15,941 nt of DNA from an uncultured Candidatus Saccharibacteria bacterium (GCA_937990205.1 CALKRO010000002.1:1-15941); one strand, 5' to 3'. Shown: positions 1 through 7,734, numbered from the stretch's first letter. A program made the numbers and translations. Notes: generated by a model from the letters alone, not told the origin.

Positions 1-423
1 CAGCTAGACGATTACAGCATGTTTGAAAAAGAAGAAATTACCCTATATAGTCGAATTCTGAAAAATCAGATTTATTGCTACCCTAAGGGCTACATTCCTT
101 CGCGCGCTTACGTGGTTGATACTCTTGAAGCTGTACTTTGGTCGTTTCTGACCACTGATAACTTCCAAGATGCCGTACTTACTGCAGTTAATCTCGGCGA
201 TGACACCGATACAGTCGGCGCTGTCACTGGTTCGCTCGCTGGTATTCAATACGGGCTCAAAAGTATTCCGGAAAAGTGGGCCACCACTTTGAAGCGTGGC
301 CGATATCTGATTAAACTCTGTGATCAATTTACTGAAACCGAAATTGACACCACAGATATTTCGCCAGAATCCACTTCCATTCCACACGTTGAAACCACCA
401 ACCTCAATCGGCTTGGCGCCTAG
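1..423 (+). CDS. ADP-ribosylglycohydrolase (ARH/DraG family), C-terminal part, 5' end outside window
   Basis: The reading frame is open from base 1, so the start lies upstream and only the last 140 residues are visible. The segment YVVDTLEAVLW followed by NLGDDTDTVGAVTGSLAG and a later IPEKW is the hallmark C-terminal part of ADP-ribosylglycohydrolases; the aspartates of DDTDT (about visible residues 65-70) coordinate the two active-site metal ions. Most relatives read NLGGDTDT, so the first Asp of the pair here is a small deviation. Known members remove ADP-ribose from proteins, nucleic acids or small molecules in the cytosol. The last 35 residues are Thr/Ser-rich and go beyond the usual domain. 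The gene ends at an intrinsic terminator and converges on a minus-strand operon whose large protein may carry an ADP-ribosyltransferase-like segment, a meaningful neighbourhood if that reading is right. Family call is firm; substrate unknown. Confidence 0.88.
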   Translation, partial: QLDDYSMFEKEEITLYSRILKNQIYCYPKGYIPSRAYVVDTLEAVLWSFLTTDNFQDAVLTAVNLGDDTDTVGAVTGSLAGIQYGLKSIPEKWATTLKRGRYLIKLCDQFTETEIDTTDISPESTSIPHVETTNLNRLGA

Positions 424-441
424 CTTCACTGTTTTCTCACT

Positions 442-474
442 AAACTCTCGAATTTTTCGAGAGTTTATTTTTTT
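442..474 (+). terminator. Intrinsic terminator after the ADP-ribosylglycohydrolase
   Basis: Perfect 11-bp inverted repeat AAACTCTCGAA / TTCGAGAGTTT with a TTT loop, followed by TTATTTTTTTT. It lies 19 bases after the stop codon. The stop codon of the convergent minus-strand gene (465) falls inside the right arm, so the two genes end practically back to back. The U-run favours the plus direction. Confidence 0.85.
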
Positions 475-848
475 AAGAACGCCTCAATCATTTCCGCTTC
501 ACTTGTAAAATCCTCCCCTGAAACCAACGAATCTTTCACTTCACTATAATATTTTTCCAGCGTCAATGGCGTAAAATAATACTTACCACCCCCATCAGCC
601 TCTAGTCTCTCAAAAGCCAAGCATTCACCCACTCGCCAAACCAATTTCGCGCGCATCACCCGCTCCCGCACCGTATCAAACCACTTCACCGAAATAAATT
701 CCTTTCCCTCAGAAAATCGCCGCACTACCTCTAGCTGCATCGCCACCAGCACTGTTTCATCGGTCTCGCATTCCACCAGATAAACCGCCCCCGGCAATTT
801 CTCCACGCGTTCACGCCCATTTTTCACTATCTCTCTAAAAGTCCTCAT
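465..848 (-). CDS. Small acidic protein of unknown function, translationally coupled to the upstream 624-aa protein
   Basis: 127 residues from the ATG at 848-846. This start is preferred over an upstream in-frame TTG at 857 because the ATG overlaps the TGA stop of the preceding gene as ATGA, the classic sign of translational coupling. I recognise no family. The sequence alternates hydrophobic beta-strand-like stretches (GAVYLVECETDETVLVAMQL, FISVKWFDTV) with a charged helical C-terminus (SEAEMIEAFLKK). There is no signal peptide and no membrane segment, so it is probably cytosolic. Tight coupling suggests that it works with the larger protein at a fixed ratio. Since that protein may contain an ADP-ribosyltransferase-like region, an immunity, chaperone or regulatory partner is possible, but this is inference from context only. 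Confidence 0.75.
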   Translation of the reverse strand: MRTFREIVKNGRERVEKLPGAVYLVECETDETVLVAMQLEVVRRFSEGKEFISVKWFDTVRERVMRAKLVWRVGECLAFERLEADGGGKYYFTPLTLEKYYSEVKDSLVSGEDFTSEAEMIEAFLKK

Positions 849-2719
849 ACCGTCCAACCCTTCGCTTCCTCATACATTTGGCCAAAATCCACTCCCAATT
901 GATTTTTCGCAAATAAAAACACCCCTAAATCATTCGGCGCAAAATCTTTTGGCAATTTCCCCGAAGCTAAATTTGCCAAATCTTCCACCCCTAATACCTG
1001 GCCTAAATGCGTTTCGAGATCCGTCTTTAGTTTCGCGCCTCCGCTCTGTCCCATAATCGCTTCCGCCAGGGAAACAAAAGTGTCATTAAAATCTTCCGAA
1101 GATTCCGCGAGCGCCGTCAACTCACCAAGACTCACTTCTTTCACTTCACCGTTATAAATTGCCTCAATACGCTCCTGCTTTCTTAAATTCTGGGCCAGAA
1201 AATCCTCCACCGATTCGCCCGCCCCTTCGAAATTACCCCAATCGCGCCAATCGTCATCATCGTCCTCATCGTCCTCATCGAATTCTCGCGCCACAATCAC
1301 TTCTTCAATTGGTCGACCATTCACTTCGGAAAGTCCCTTTTCACGAAGCCCTTCAAGTAATTCATCACGGTCTAACTCATCCACCTCTATCGCTTCAATA
1401 TAATCCACCCCGATACCCGTACGAAACATCTGCTCATTGTCTGCCGAATAGTGTTTTAAATCACCCATGGTGCGTCGAAAAATCTCCTCCGGCGCCAATC
1501 TCCCGGCAAAATGCGCCTCATTCGTCGAACCATAAGAATCCACATTATAGGCATACCAATCTGTGCGATCAAAAATTTCCGGCTTTAAGACCACCGCATG
1601 ATTCTGAATTTTACTGCGTTGCTCCGCATTCATAATCCTAGTAAATACATTGTCCGCACCCCCCGAATCGATATCCAGTACCGAGGAGATTCCATTTTTC
1701 ACCACTCCTCGGCTGAACCGCTCGGTCGTACTCATCAAACCAGTAGTTAATACCCGATAAACCGAGTCCACACTCATCGAATTCAACATATGGACCGCGC
1801 GTACATCCTCACCATACTTGGCCAGATATTCTTCATGTTTCCCATTTTCTACATATGTAGAGTAACCTGGAAAAACCTCACGGCGTGTCAATTTTTCCGC
1901 TCGCCCAAGCTGCTCCGCATTGAGGTCCTCTAGCTTATATTGCCACTTTAATCTCGCTATCTTATAATCGCGTTCCGCCCTCTCCGAAACTTCGTCTAGT
2001 GCATCTTCCACTCCGAGGTCCTGCCTAAAAATTTCATCCAGCGTCTGTTGCGCCGCCATATCATCCATCGCTTTTGGCACTTCCATTTGCACCAAACCAA
2101 TCGCCGCTCGTACTAGATTACTGGTATTACGCTTCCTAGAAACTACTCCGTCACCCAGTTCCCGCGCCGTAGCATCCGCCAAAGATACCTTAATCCCATT
2201 TTTCTCAAACACCAGGGCATCACACAAACGAAATTCACGCTTCGATTCTAAATCATGATAAGTAATTTCTCCGAGGCGCACCGAAGTACCACTTTTAAGC
2301 TCCGCCACGCCGTCTTTTTCGCGTGATTCCGTACGCAATTTCTGTCCCAATTCTGAAATTTCCGTCAAAGGTTCACGCAACTTAAAGCGATATTCCAAAG
2401 TCTGATTTTCCAGATTTTCTACCACATCCACTCGCTGATTTTCGATATGGTCACGGTCACAAATAATTTCATGTCTTTCCCGTATTAAATATTCTTGGCT
2501 ATGTTCCTTCTCTGTATCTGATGCCAATTTTTCCTTGCGACCTAGAATCCCCTCGAGATCAAAATCACTCACACTTTCGGCTCGTTTTTCTTCAGCTTTC
2601 GTCTTTTTCTCCCCAAAGAACTCAACATCTTTCAGCGCCGCCATCAACTTCAGATAATTATCGTTTATCTCCTGCTCTCCCGCTTTTTCCAAACCATTTG
2701 GCGCCAAATTATGATTCAT
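845..2719 (-). CDS. 624-aa protein with a possible ADP-ribosyltransferase-like segment and an acidic tract
   Basis: Start ATG at 2719; stop TGA overlaps the next gene. Residues 1-135 are highly charged and probably helical or coiled-coil. Residues 310-335 (H310-MLNSMSVDSVYRVLTTGL-MST) resemble the His motif of ADP-ribosyltransferases of the PARP/KptA kind, where His is followed by a helix ending in a GL turn. Then come GISSVLDIDSGGADNVFTR (343-361) and NEAHFAGRLAPEEI (400-413), the latter resembling the catalytic-Glu strand and following 'PEEI' helix of that fold, with E401 the candidate. An Asp/Glu tract spans 480-490. No signal peptide or membrane segment is visible. The convergent neighbour is an ADP-ribosylglycohydrolase, which fits. 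The ART reading rests on motif resemblance by eye and could be wrong; the remainder is unrecognised. The gene itself is secure from its length, promoter and coupled downstream gene. Confidence 0.82.
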   Translation of the reverse strand: MNHNLAPNGLEKAGEQEINDNYLKLMAALKDVEFFGEKKTKAEEKRAESVSDFDLEGILGRKEKLASDTEKEHSQEYLIRERHEIICDRDHIENQRVDVVENLENQTLEYRFKLREPLTEISELGQKLRTESREKDGVAELKSGTSVRLGEITYHDLESKREFRLCDALVFEKNGIKVSLADATARELGDGVVSRKRNTSNLVRAAIGLVQMEVPKAMDDMAAQQTLDEIFRQDLGVEDALDEVSERAERDYKIARLKWQYKLEDLNAEQLGRAEKLTRREVFPGYSTYVENGKHEEYLAKYGEDVRAVHMLNSMSVDSVYRVLTTGLMSTTERFSRGVVKNGISSVLDIDSGGADNVFTRIMNAEQRSKIQNHAVVLKPEIFDRTDWYAYNVDSYGSTNEAHFAGRLAPEEIFRRTMGDLKHYSADNEQMFRTGIGVDYIEAIEVDELDRDELLEGLREKGLSEVNGRPIEEVIVAREFDEDDEDDDDDWRDWGNFEGAGESVEDFLAQNLRKQERIEAIYNGEVKEVSLGELTALAESSEDFNDTFVSLAEAIMGQSGGAKLKTDLETHLGQVLGVEDLANLASGKLPKDFAPNDLGVFLFAKNQLGVDFGQMYEEAKGWTV

Positions 2720-2725
2720 TCTTCC

Positions 2726-2731
2726 ATTATA
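2726..2731 (-). promoter_or_regulatory. -10 box just upstream of the 2719 start, probably a leaderless transcript
   Basis: On the minus strand TATAAT (2731-2726) ends only 6 bases before the ATG at 2719, so a transcript starting at the usual distance begins at or within one or two bases of the start codon. No clear -35 box is present at 17 bp. The intervening GGAAGA is too close to the ATG to be a normal ribosome site. Confidence 0.6.
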
Positions 2732-2810
2732 CTATAAGCTTATGCTTCATGAACCCCGCCTCTTCATAAAAAATCATAGCCACCTTTCATGCTCTCCATC
2801 TACGCTTATT

Positions 2811-2839
2811 TTGACAAAATAAGCATCTCATGTGATAAT
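2811..2839 (+). promoter_or_regulatory. Sigma70-type promoter of the 2894 gene
   Basis: TTGACA (2811-2816), 17-bp spacer, GATAAT (2834-2839) with an extended -10 TGT directly in front (2831-2833). Transcription should begin near 2846, giving a leader of about 48 bases. The leader contains GTTCTTTTACA (2866-2876), which recurs exactly in the leader of the minus-strand gene starting at 4924. Confidence 0.82.
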
Positions 2840-2893
2840 AAATGGAAACTTTGTATCTATTACACGTTCTTTTACAAAATGAAAGGGGAAAAT

Positions 2894-3985
2894 ATGAATC
2901 AAAAATTCCAAATTATGTTTCAAATCGCGGAATCTAGTTTCCAGGAACTGCCCAGAGTCTGTCGTACTCCCGCCTATGTCAAGCGCTATCTTGACCTACA
3001 TGATGCGCTTTACACCGCTATGACGCTTGCCCGTACCAAAGCGGAGCGCGGCAGAGTTTATCGCATTTCACAAACCATCTGGTCCGAACTTCTAGCGGCC
3101 GGCGCCAACCCCAGCGAGGTTAGGGAACTACTTAGCCCCAGCTACATCTGGCGTCACTACGACAAAGTCAAAGCCTCTAAAATCAATGTCAATTCTTATG
3201 AATTAATGTACCAACTAATTCAAATCAAAGGCCGTGGATTTGTCCTGAGAAACCTCAAAAAATTTCAGCAACGCGGCATCGATATCGACACTATCGCCAT
3301 GAACTGCTACCGAATAGAAACTAAACATGATCTCGAAGTTCAATGCGCCGAAATGCGCGTCCTCGGCGTCAATCTCACGACGATTTTCGTAATGGCCAAC
3401 CAGCTCCTCACTAAGGAATCTCCAAAACCTGCTAATGTTTACTGCCTACTCTATTTTTTCTATCAGCAGAATCTTTCACTCGGCCTCATTGCTGCCTGGA
3501 TTAAAGATCACCTCACTGAAAAAATCCTCGACAGTATCATAGCCGCTGATCCGCTCGATTGGACCATCTTCGGTATCAATCTCGACGATTATCGACCAAT
3601 TTGGGTTACTGGTAACCATTCACGTTTCTTCGACCCAGAACCCAATTTTAAAAAACTGCCACCCACTATTACCACCACTCAATTTCTCGGTTATCTTAAT
3701 ATTCAGCAAATTTACATCGCCACTAGATATGGTTGCGATTTTGAGAATTTTCTCACCAAGAATTACTTAGTATCTAGTGGTCAGATCGATCTACTGGCTG
3801 AAAAATTTGAACATGATAACCTATTTTGTCCAACAGAGGATAAACTTAAAATTGGCATTGCCTTGCTTAAATATGGTGCCACCAATATTAATCGGGAAAA
3901 ACTTATAGAACTCTTTAATCGATGCGATTTATCGAAAAATAAACGCATCAAATACGGTAAAGTCCTCAATCAGAAAGAAATCTAA
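2894..3985 (+). CDS. Helical-repeat protein of unknown function, paralog 1 of 3
   Basis: 363 residues from the ATG at 2894, chosen because AAAGGGG lies 6-9 bases upstream; an earlier in-frame ATG (2879) precedes that ribosome site and is unlikely. The body is a series of short helical units marked by a G-[AVI]-[ND]-h motif: LLAAGANPSEV (67-77), FQQRGIDIDTI (124-134), MRVLGVNLTTI (154-164). The second half holds the segment shared with the 5554 and 8796 proteins: YFFYQQNLSLGLI, DPLDWTIFGINLDDYRPIWV, then LPPTITTTQFLGYL and a C-terminal LLKYGATNINREKLIELF. No signal peptide, membrane segment or known catalytic motif is visible. The repeats suggest a protein-binding scaffold, which is inference. 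It is the most divergent of the three and is transcribed alone, from its own promoter to its own terminator. Confidence 0.85.
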   Translation: MNQKFQIMFQIAESSFQELPRVCRTPAYVKRYLDLHDALYTAMTLARTKAERGRVYRISQTIWSELLAAGANPSEVRELLSPSYIWRHYDKVKASKINVNSYELMYQLIQIKGRGFVLRNLKKFQQRGIDIDTIAMNCYRIETKHDLEVQCAEMRVLGVNLTTIFVMANQLLTKESPKPANVYCLLYFFYQQNLSLGLIAAWIKDHLTEKILDSIIAADPLDWTIFGINLDDYRPIWVTGNHSRFFDPEPNFKKLPPTITTTQFLGYLNIQQIYIATRYGCDFENFLTKNYLVSSGQIDLLAEKFEHDNLFCPTEDKLKIGIALLKYGATNINREKLIELFNRCDLSKNKRIKYGKVLNQKEI

Positions 3986-4049
3986 ATCTCAGATTCCCTA
4001 AGATCGAATTTTCTAATCTTCGCTCTCTCATCCTCTTTCATCACTCAAA

Positions 4050-4076
4050 AATCCTCGGTTCGCCGGGGATTTTTTT
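4050..4076 (+). terminator. Intrinsic terminator after the 2894 gene
   Basis: AATCCTCGG / CCGGGGATT stem (one T-G pair) closed by a TTCG tetraloop and followed by seven T. It lies about 65 bases after the stop codon at 3985. Confidence 0.88.
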
Positions 4077-4080
4077 CATA

Positions 4081-4107
4081 AAAAAAGGCTCGAAATAAAT
4101 CCGAGCC
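4081..4107 (-). terminator. Intrinsic terminator after the 4122 gene (minus strand)
   Basis: On the minus strand GGCTCG and CGAGCC arms (4102-4107 and 4087-4092) flank a 9-base AT-rich loop, followed by six T (4086-4081). It begins 15 bases after the stop codon. Confidence 0.85.
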
Positions 4108-4121
4108 CGAAGGTGAATGTC

Positions 4122-4463
4122 TTATAAATCACGTGCAGAAGCTAGCCCTCTAAAACCAATCAGCGCCCCCTCGTCATCCGTAACTGGAAACACCGGTAAA
4201 TATAGATCATCAATCGTTCGACCGAGATCCTTGGCCGCCCGCACCACAATTGGTTTCACGATATAGAACACACCCTCTTCATAACTTGGCAGACCCACCA
4301 TCTTCGAGAACGCAATTTGGAAAATTGGCACCACTCCAATATGCTCACGTAGCATACTTTTTGCCTCAATTTCAATCGCCCCCTCCTCTGGTTGGTATGT
4401 CGTTAGTATTTCATCATTGTCATCCAAAATTCGGCAGACATGTGATAAGTAATTTTTAATCAT
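4122..4463 (-). CDS. Small conserved-looking protein of unknown function
   Basis: 113 residues from the ATG at 4463, with AGGTGGGGAG ending right before the start as a strong ribosome site. The region GVFYIVKPIVVRAAKDLGRTIDDLYLPVFPVTDDEGALIGFRGL (64-107) has the layout I associate with a widespread small phage/plasmid-type family: 'IYIVS.IVA.A' then 'R.D...P' then 'DE.G.IIG.R.L'. I cannot name a function for that family. The N-terminus (1-45) is mixed and charged, with VVPIFQIAF preceding the conserved part. No membrane segment. The 4544 gene lies 80 bases upstream in the same direction and no terminator or strong promoter is visible in the gap, so co-transcription is likely. The family link is from memory and moderate. 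Confidence 0.8.
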   Translation of the reverse strand: MIKNYLSHVCRILDDNDEILTTYQPEEGAIEIEAKSMLREHIGVVPIFQIAFSKMVGLPSYEEGVFYIVKPIVVRAAKDLGRTIDDLYLPVFPVTDDEGALIGFRGLASARDL

Positions 4464-4543
4464 CTCCCCACCTTTCTAAGTATTGAACTTATAAAATCAA
4501 AAAACTACTGACGTCGAGAATAATTTGTGCATCCAAGCATCAC

Positions 4544-4924
4544 CTAAAACCTCATTGGCTTTAATCTCAGTGACCCTGTTCGAAGCTTCGCATTGTAATC
4601 CATCGAAAAACGAAAATTTCGATAAGTATTACACTTATTCATCGGAGATTTCACATCCGCATCACAGGTTCCCTGAATATTAAAATCATATCCAGTGCGA
4701 TCAGTGTGAACCACCCCCATGATTTGCAGATTTTTCAATGCCATAAAATCTCGAGTCGTTCCACCAGCCGGATTTTCTCGTTTTGCGAAAACTACTTTAA
4801 ATTCCAGATCAATATACATATTCTGATCAAAAGCATACATATTTGCAATATGAATGCGATCCCTGCTTGGTCCATTCATTACTTCAAAAGCCAATGAATC
4901 ACCATTTCTTACTTCACTGTGCAT
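4544..4924 (-). CDS. Small protein of unknown function, paralog of the 11389 product
   Basis: 126 residues from the ATG at 4924, chosen because AGGAGG sits 6 bases upstream; the frame stays open 11 codons further but without a ribosome site. The C-terminal half aligns with the 11389 protein: DLEFKVVFAK (39-48) with RIEFQVETGK, KNLQIMGV (64-71) with KDFQILEL, and YRNFRFSMDYNAKLRTGSLRL (101-121) with YTKYKFDANYDVKRRTGSISF. The pattern of alternating hydrophobic residues suggests a beta-sheet domain ending in an invariant RTGS turn. No signal peptide or membrane segment. The gene has a strong promoter, a hairpin leader and the pyrimidine box GTTCTTTTACA before its ribosome site. The function is unknown; being duplicated and separately promoted on the minus strand suggests that both copies matter. 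Confidence 0.82.
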   Translation of the reverse strand: MHSEVRNGDSLAFEVMNGPSRDRIHIANMYAFDQNMYIDLEFKVVFAKRENPAGGTTRDFMALKNLQIMGVVHTDRTGYDFNIQGTCDADVKSPMNKCNTYRNFRFSMDYNAKLRTGSLRLKPMRF

Positions 4925-4947
4925 ACAACACCTCCTGTAAAAGAACC

Positions 4948-4969
4948 ACCTCGGCATACGTTACGAGGT
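4948..4969 (-). promoter_or_regulatory. Leader hairpin of the 4924 gene
   Basis: On the minus strand ACCTCG / CGAGGT arms with a 10-base loop, followed by GGTTCTTTTACA and AGGAGG. It sits between the promoter and the ribosome site, in the same position as the unrelated-sequence hairpins in front of 5209 and 8796. It could control transcription or start-site access. Confidence 0.5.
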
Positions 4970-4999
4970 CAACCACTTAGCGATACAGCTAATTAGCAT

Positions 5000-5028
5000 A
5001 TTTTAACATACTTATGGTAATATGTCAA
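5000..5028 (-). promoter_or_regulatory. Sigma70-type promoter of the 4924 gene (minus strand)
   Basis: On the minus strand TTGACA (5028-5023), 17-bp spacer, TAAAAT (5005-5000) preceded by an extended TGT. The same TGTTAAAAT -10 form is used before the 10521 gene. It gives a leader of roughly 70 bases. Confidence 0.82.
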
Positions 5029-5111
5029 TGTAAACCACATCGCTTGCCAAATCCCGCAAATTCAGCTAATTGCCGAGATGTGAATCCGTCGCCCCCCTCA
5101 AGTACAACACC

Positions 5112-5140
5112 TTGACAAACCCCATATACTCTGCCATAAT
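5112..5140 (+). promoter_or_regulatory. Sigma70-type promoter of the DUF1653 / 5554 operon
   Basis: TTGACA (5112-5117), 17-bp spacer, CATAAT (5135-5140) with an extended -10 TGC. The layout and the following bases are almost identical to the promoter at 8704-8732. Confidence 0.83.
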
Positions 5141-5161
5141 ATAGCCGTTAAACTCATGTTT

Positions 5162-5185
5162 AGCTCGCGCAAATTTTTGCGAGCT
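5162..5185 (+). promoter_or_regulatory. Leader hairpin, conserved copy 1
   Basis: AGCTCGC / GCGAGCT arms around the loop GCAAATTTTT, followed by CTTTT. It lies about 15 bases after the predicted transcription start and resembles a short intrinsic terminator, so it may attenuate transcription. The whole element recurs at 8754-8777 with the same arms and loop. Confidence 0.6.
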
Positions 5186-5208
5186 CTTTTACAGAAAGGG
5201 GAATTGTT

Positions 5209-5538
5209 ATGGAAGAAAAAGAATTTGTCCATAATCCAAGGTACAAAACGCGTGGTATTTATCATCATTTCGAGGGGGAATCCTATCTCCTCATCGATAC
5301 CGCCATCAATAATGACACCGGGGAAAGAGAAGTAGTTTATTTGGCACTTTATGACGATCTTCAACTCCATGTTCGTTCGTACGAGAAGTTCTTTGAGGAA
5401 TTGGATCCGGTCAAGTATCCTGATGCTAAGCAGAAATATCGTTTTGAGCTGCTGGATGTTAGTGATTTTGACTACAATGTCTTCAAGAAGCAGCCGTCTC
5501 ATAAGTACCAATACGTCGGCTTATTATTCAATGATTAA
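5209..5538 (+). CDS. DUF1653-containing protein
   Basis: 109 residues from the ATG at 5209, with AAAGGGG upstream. Residues 16-83 match the DUF1653 layout: GIYHHFEGESYLLIDTAI, then TGEREVVYLALYDD, LQLHVRSYEKFFEEL and finally YRFELL. Family members typically read GxYRHFKG, then VVYQALYG, then LWVRPLxMF, then PRF. DUF1653 is a small beta-rich domain with no firmly established biochemical role. The 25 residues after the domain (DVSDFDYNVFKKQPSHKYQY) have no known match. It is the first gene of an operon: the 5554 gene follows after 15 bases and has its own AAGGAGGGG site. Expression likely passes the leader hairpin at 5162. The third paralog unit (8796) has this same promoter and leader but no DUF1653 gene, so the pairing is not obligatory. 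Confidence 0.88.
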   Translation: MEEKEFVHNPRYKTRGIYHHFEGESYLLIDTAINNDTGEREVVYLALYDDLQLHVRSYEKFFEELDPVKYPDAKQKYRFELLDVSDFDYNVFKKQPSHKYQYVGLLFND

Positions 5539-5553
5539 TTCAAGGAGGGGTAT

Positions 5554-6657
5554 ATGAATATCATTAACAAATTACACATCTTAAAGGACACTGCATCACT
5601 CACCTATGAAAAATTAAGTCAGAATTTCTGGTGTGGCACTTTCCAAGCTTTACAAAAATGCATTCAGGAATCAGAAGACGAGAAAAAATTAAGTTCAGCC
5701 TACAGTTTTTTGGCCAAGCATTGGCCTAAAATGCATGAAGCTGGCGTCGACCTAGAGGAAATTGTTCAAGTTTTACATCCATTAGATATTATTGAGCAGT
5801 TCGAAGCACTCCAAGATGCCGGCGCACACTTAGATATTGATCAAATTGTCCGCTCTATTCCTGGAGGACACGGTAAGATAGACCTACATCGCCTTCATTC
5901 CTTGGGCGCAGATATGGACTTAATTGCAATTCATGATGATAGTCTCGAGCCCTGTTCGTTCGACGAGATTAACGACCTGATCATTAATGGCGTTTCTGTC
6001 CAAGTCACATTTGACTTATCTGAAAGTCTCATCTTAGGTAGTGCGGAACATCCAGATACCTTATTTAAGATAATCTATTTCTTTTACTCTAATGGTATTG
6101 ATTCATGGAAAATTCGCGAAATGATCAATAAAATCATTCCAGTAAAGTTCATCGATGAGTCAAGTCTGCTATATATTGCTGACCTTATCGACGACATTAT
6201 TGAGGACCCGTCCAATAGGTGGCCTGTTATTGGTATTAAACCTAAAGAATACTCCAAGCCTTGGATTTACCTTCACTGTGACGATTATCTCGGCATAAAG
6301 CCTGAAAAAACTCTAGCAAATCTGCCGAAAGCCATCTCTATACGTGATTTCATTCACTTTACTGGACTTCCGTATATTATAAGCAAAGTTAATTACCATG
6401 GTCTAACCCTCAAAGATTTTATCGATCTCAATTATCTGCCAGCTGGGGGTGACATTGAAGAATTAACCAAAGAAGCCAACTACGCGAGATTGCAGTATGA
6501 AGACCCAATCGATTGGCTTACCCTAGCTTACCTCAGCGACTCGGGTAGTAAATTAGTTAATCGAAAAATGCTACTTGAGTACGGTGACCCATCACGCTAC
6601 AATGCGATAGACTATGATTTTGCCAAAAAATTCATGGAGAATAACTCAGATCACTAG
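5554..6657 (+). CDS. Helical-repeat protein of unknown function, paralog 2 of 3
   Basis: 367 residues; ATG at 5554 preceded by AAGGAGGGG. Residues 55-160 show a repeating unit of about 30-36 residues built on L..aGahld.I: HEAGVDLEEIVQVL, LQDAGAHLDIDQIV, LHSLGADMDLIAI, LIINGVSVQVTF. From about residue 108 onward it aligns over its full length with the 8796 protein: DEIN-LIINGVSVQ, FKI--FFY, IIP--FID, IGI-P-EY-KPWI, LA-LPKA-S--DFIH, LPAGGDIE-L and a C-terminal LVNRKMLLEYGDPS. No signal peptide, membrane segment or catalytic signature is visible. It is co-transcribed with the DUF1653 gene and ends at a shared bidirectional terminator. The solenoid-like repeats suggest binding to a partner, as an inference; no function is recognised. 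Confidence 0.88.
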   Translation: MNIINKLHILKDTASLTYEKLSQNFWCGTFQALQKCIQESEDEKKLSSAYSFLAKHWPKMHEAGVDLEEIVQVLHPLDIIEQFEALQDAGAHLDIDQIVRSIPGGHGKIDLHRLHSLGADMDLIAIHDDSLEPCSFDEINDLIINGVSVQVTFDLSESLILGSAEHPDTLFKIIYFFYSNGIDSWKIREMINKIIPVKFIDESSLLYIADLIDDIIEDPSNRWPVIGIKPKEYSKPWIYLHCDDYLGIKPEKTLANLPKAISIRDFIHFTGLPYIISKVNYHGLTLKDFIDLNYLPAGGDIEELTKEANYARLQYEDPIDWLTLAYLSDSGSKLVNRKMLLEYGDPSRYNAIDYDFAKKFMENNSDH

Positions 6658-6663
6658 TTCCCC

Positions 6664-6698
6664 AAAAAAACAAGCCTCGGACTTAACCGGGGCTTTTT
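6664..6698. terminator. Bidirectional intrinsic terminator between 5554 and the HD hydrolase gene
   Basis: AGCCTCGG / CCGGGGCT stem with a 6-base loop, TTTTT on the plus side and AAAAAAA on the other, so it serves both convergent genes. The stop codon of the minus gene (6697) touches it. Confidence 0.88.
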
Positions 6699-7734
6699 AT
6701 GTTAATCTTACCCCCGGAAGATACAGATATCCCTCCATTTTATAGGCCAAATTTTTTTCAATATAGCCCTTTGCAATTTTACAAGCTTTCGACATCCGTT
6801 CATCTTGCCATAACGGATCAATATAGCGCACTTTCGCCTGGCAGTTCACTACGTACACTCCGTCCGGGCATTGCTCAAAACTTTTCGCCTTCTTTATTTT
6901 CTTCGCCTTCTGCCAAGCTAAAAAAGCATCACAGTAATCTGAAGCTAAAATCATTTCAATCACTTCCGATTCTTTCCTTTGATATAAATCTGCCACCGAA
7001 ATCCTTCCAGATTCACTCATTTTCTTCAAAATATCGGCAAGAAACTGCATTGAGTAGCGTGTTCGATCTTCACGATAAAATAAAGACAATTGCGAAGTTA
7101 GTTTAACAAATTTTCGTGCGATTTTTTTCGTTTGAAATCCCAATTCTTTCACTCCATTTTCGTCTGATTGCACCACAATATCCGCATACATTTCACGGAT
7201 TTCTGTCAAATCTGCCACTCCATACGCGAACAGCATATTCACCAGTGAATATTCCAAACGATCTGCTGATAACTTCGGCGTGTTATTATCCGCAATTGGA
7301 TATAAGTGGTAATCGTCCACCTCTGAGATTAGAATACCGTCCCGCTTAAGCAAACAACTGATTTCCGGCGACCCTACAATCACCTCTGTCGTCAAATCTT
7401 CTGTCGACTCCTGCATCAAATGGTCACCATTCATAAAATCCACACAATGTTTAAAAACTGGGGTCGCAATATCATGAAAAAGCCCCGCCAAAGTCTGCTT
7501 TTTGTCGTGAGTAAAATGCCAAACTATCAACGCCACCCCTATTGCATGATCTAAACTTGAATAAAATCTCTGACTCTCAAATAAATCCGAATAAATCGTT
7601 CCGCAAGTGATGCTGATGTGCTTCTGCCTCTGTAAGACTGGTGTTTCAATATATTCCTGCAGCCACTCCGGAAAATCTGACTCCAAAATGGCATGGAATT
7701 TTCGAATCAATTCTTCTACCTCACACTCTGTCAT
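6697..7734 (-). CDS. HD-domain phosphohydrolase
   Basis: 345 residues. The HD metal-site motifs are in order: H63 in SSLDHAIGVALI, H87-D88 in LAGLFHDIATPVFKH, and D158 in SADRLEYSLV; H96 and H105 (NGDHLMQE) may add ligands. The run RFYSSLDHAIGVA...FHDIATPVFKH resembles the dNTPase-like/COG1078 branch, where the text is RF.HSLGVA...LLHDIGH.PFSH. Such enzymes hydrolyse phosphate esters of nucleotides or signalling nucleotides; the substrate cannot be read here. Residues about 215-345 form an unrecognised C-terminal region. The start ATG lies inside the end of the upstream DHH gene (14-base overlap) and has no good ribosome site, so translation is probably coupled. The pairing suggests joint processing of a phosphorylated nucleotide or pyrophosphate-type compound. 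Confidence 0.88.
   Translation of the reverse strand: MTECEVEELIRKFHAILESDFPEWLQEYIETPVLQRQKHISITCGTIYSDLFESQRFYSSLDHAIGVALIVWHFTHDKKQTLAGLFHDIATPVFKHCVDFMNGDHLMQESTEDLTTEVIVGSPEISCLLKRDGILISEVDDYHLYPIADNNTPKLSADRLEYSLVNMLFAYGVADLTEIREMYADIVVQSDENGVKELGFQTKKIARKFVKLTSQLSLFYREDRTRYSMQFLADILKKMSESGRISVADLYQRKESEVIEMILASDYCDAFLAWQKAKKIKKAKSFEQCPDGVYVVNCQAKVRYIDPLWQDERMSKACKIAKGYIEKNLAYKMEGYLYLPGVRLT

Noticed and set aside
1159..1635. Plus-strand open frame rich in Pro/His/Asn
   Set aside because: It lies wholly antisense inside the 624-aa gene, has composition typical of a reverse-frame shadow, and has no ribosome site or promoter.
4986..5072. Two CAGCTAATT copies as operator sites
   Set aside because: They are short, AT-rich, 75 bases apart and flanked by different bases, so chance is a sufficient explanation.
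5098..5511. Minus-strand open frame opposite the DUF1653 gene
   Set aside because: It covers the promoter and leader of a recognisable DUF1653 gene on the other strand and shows no protein family or ribosome site.
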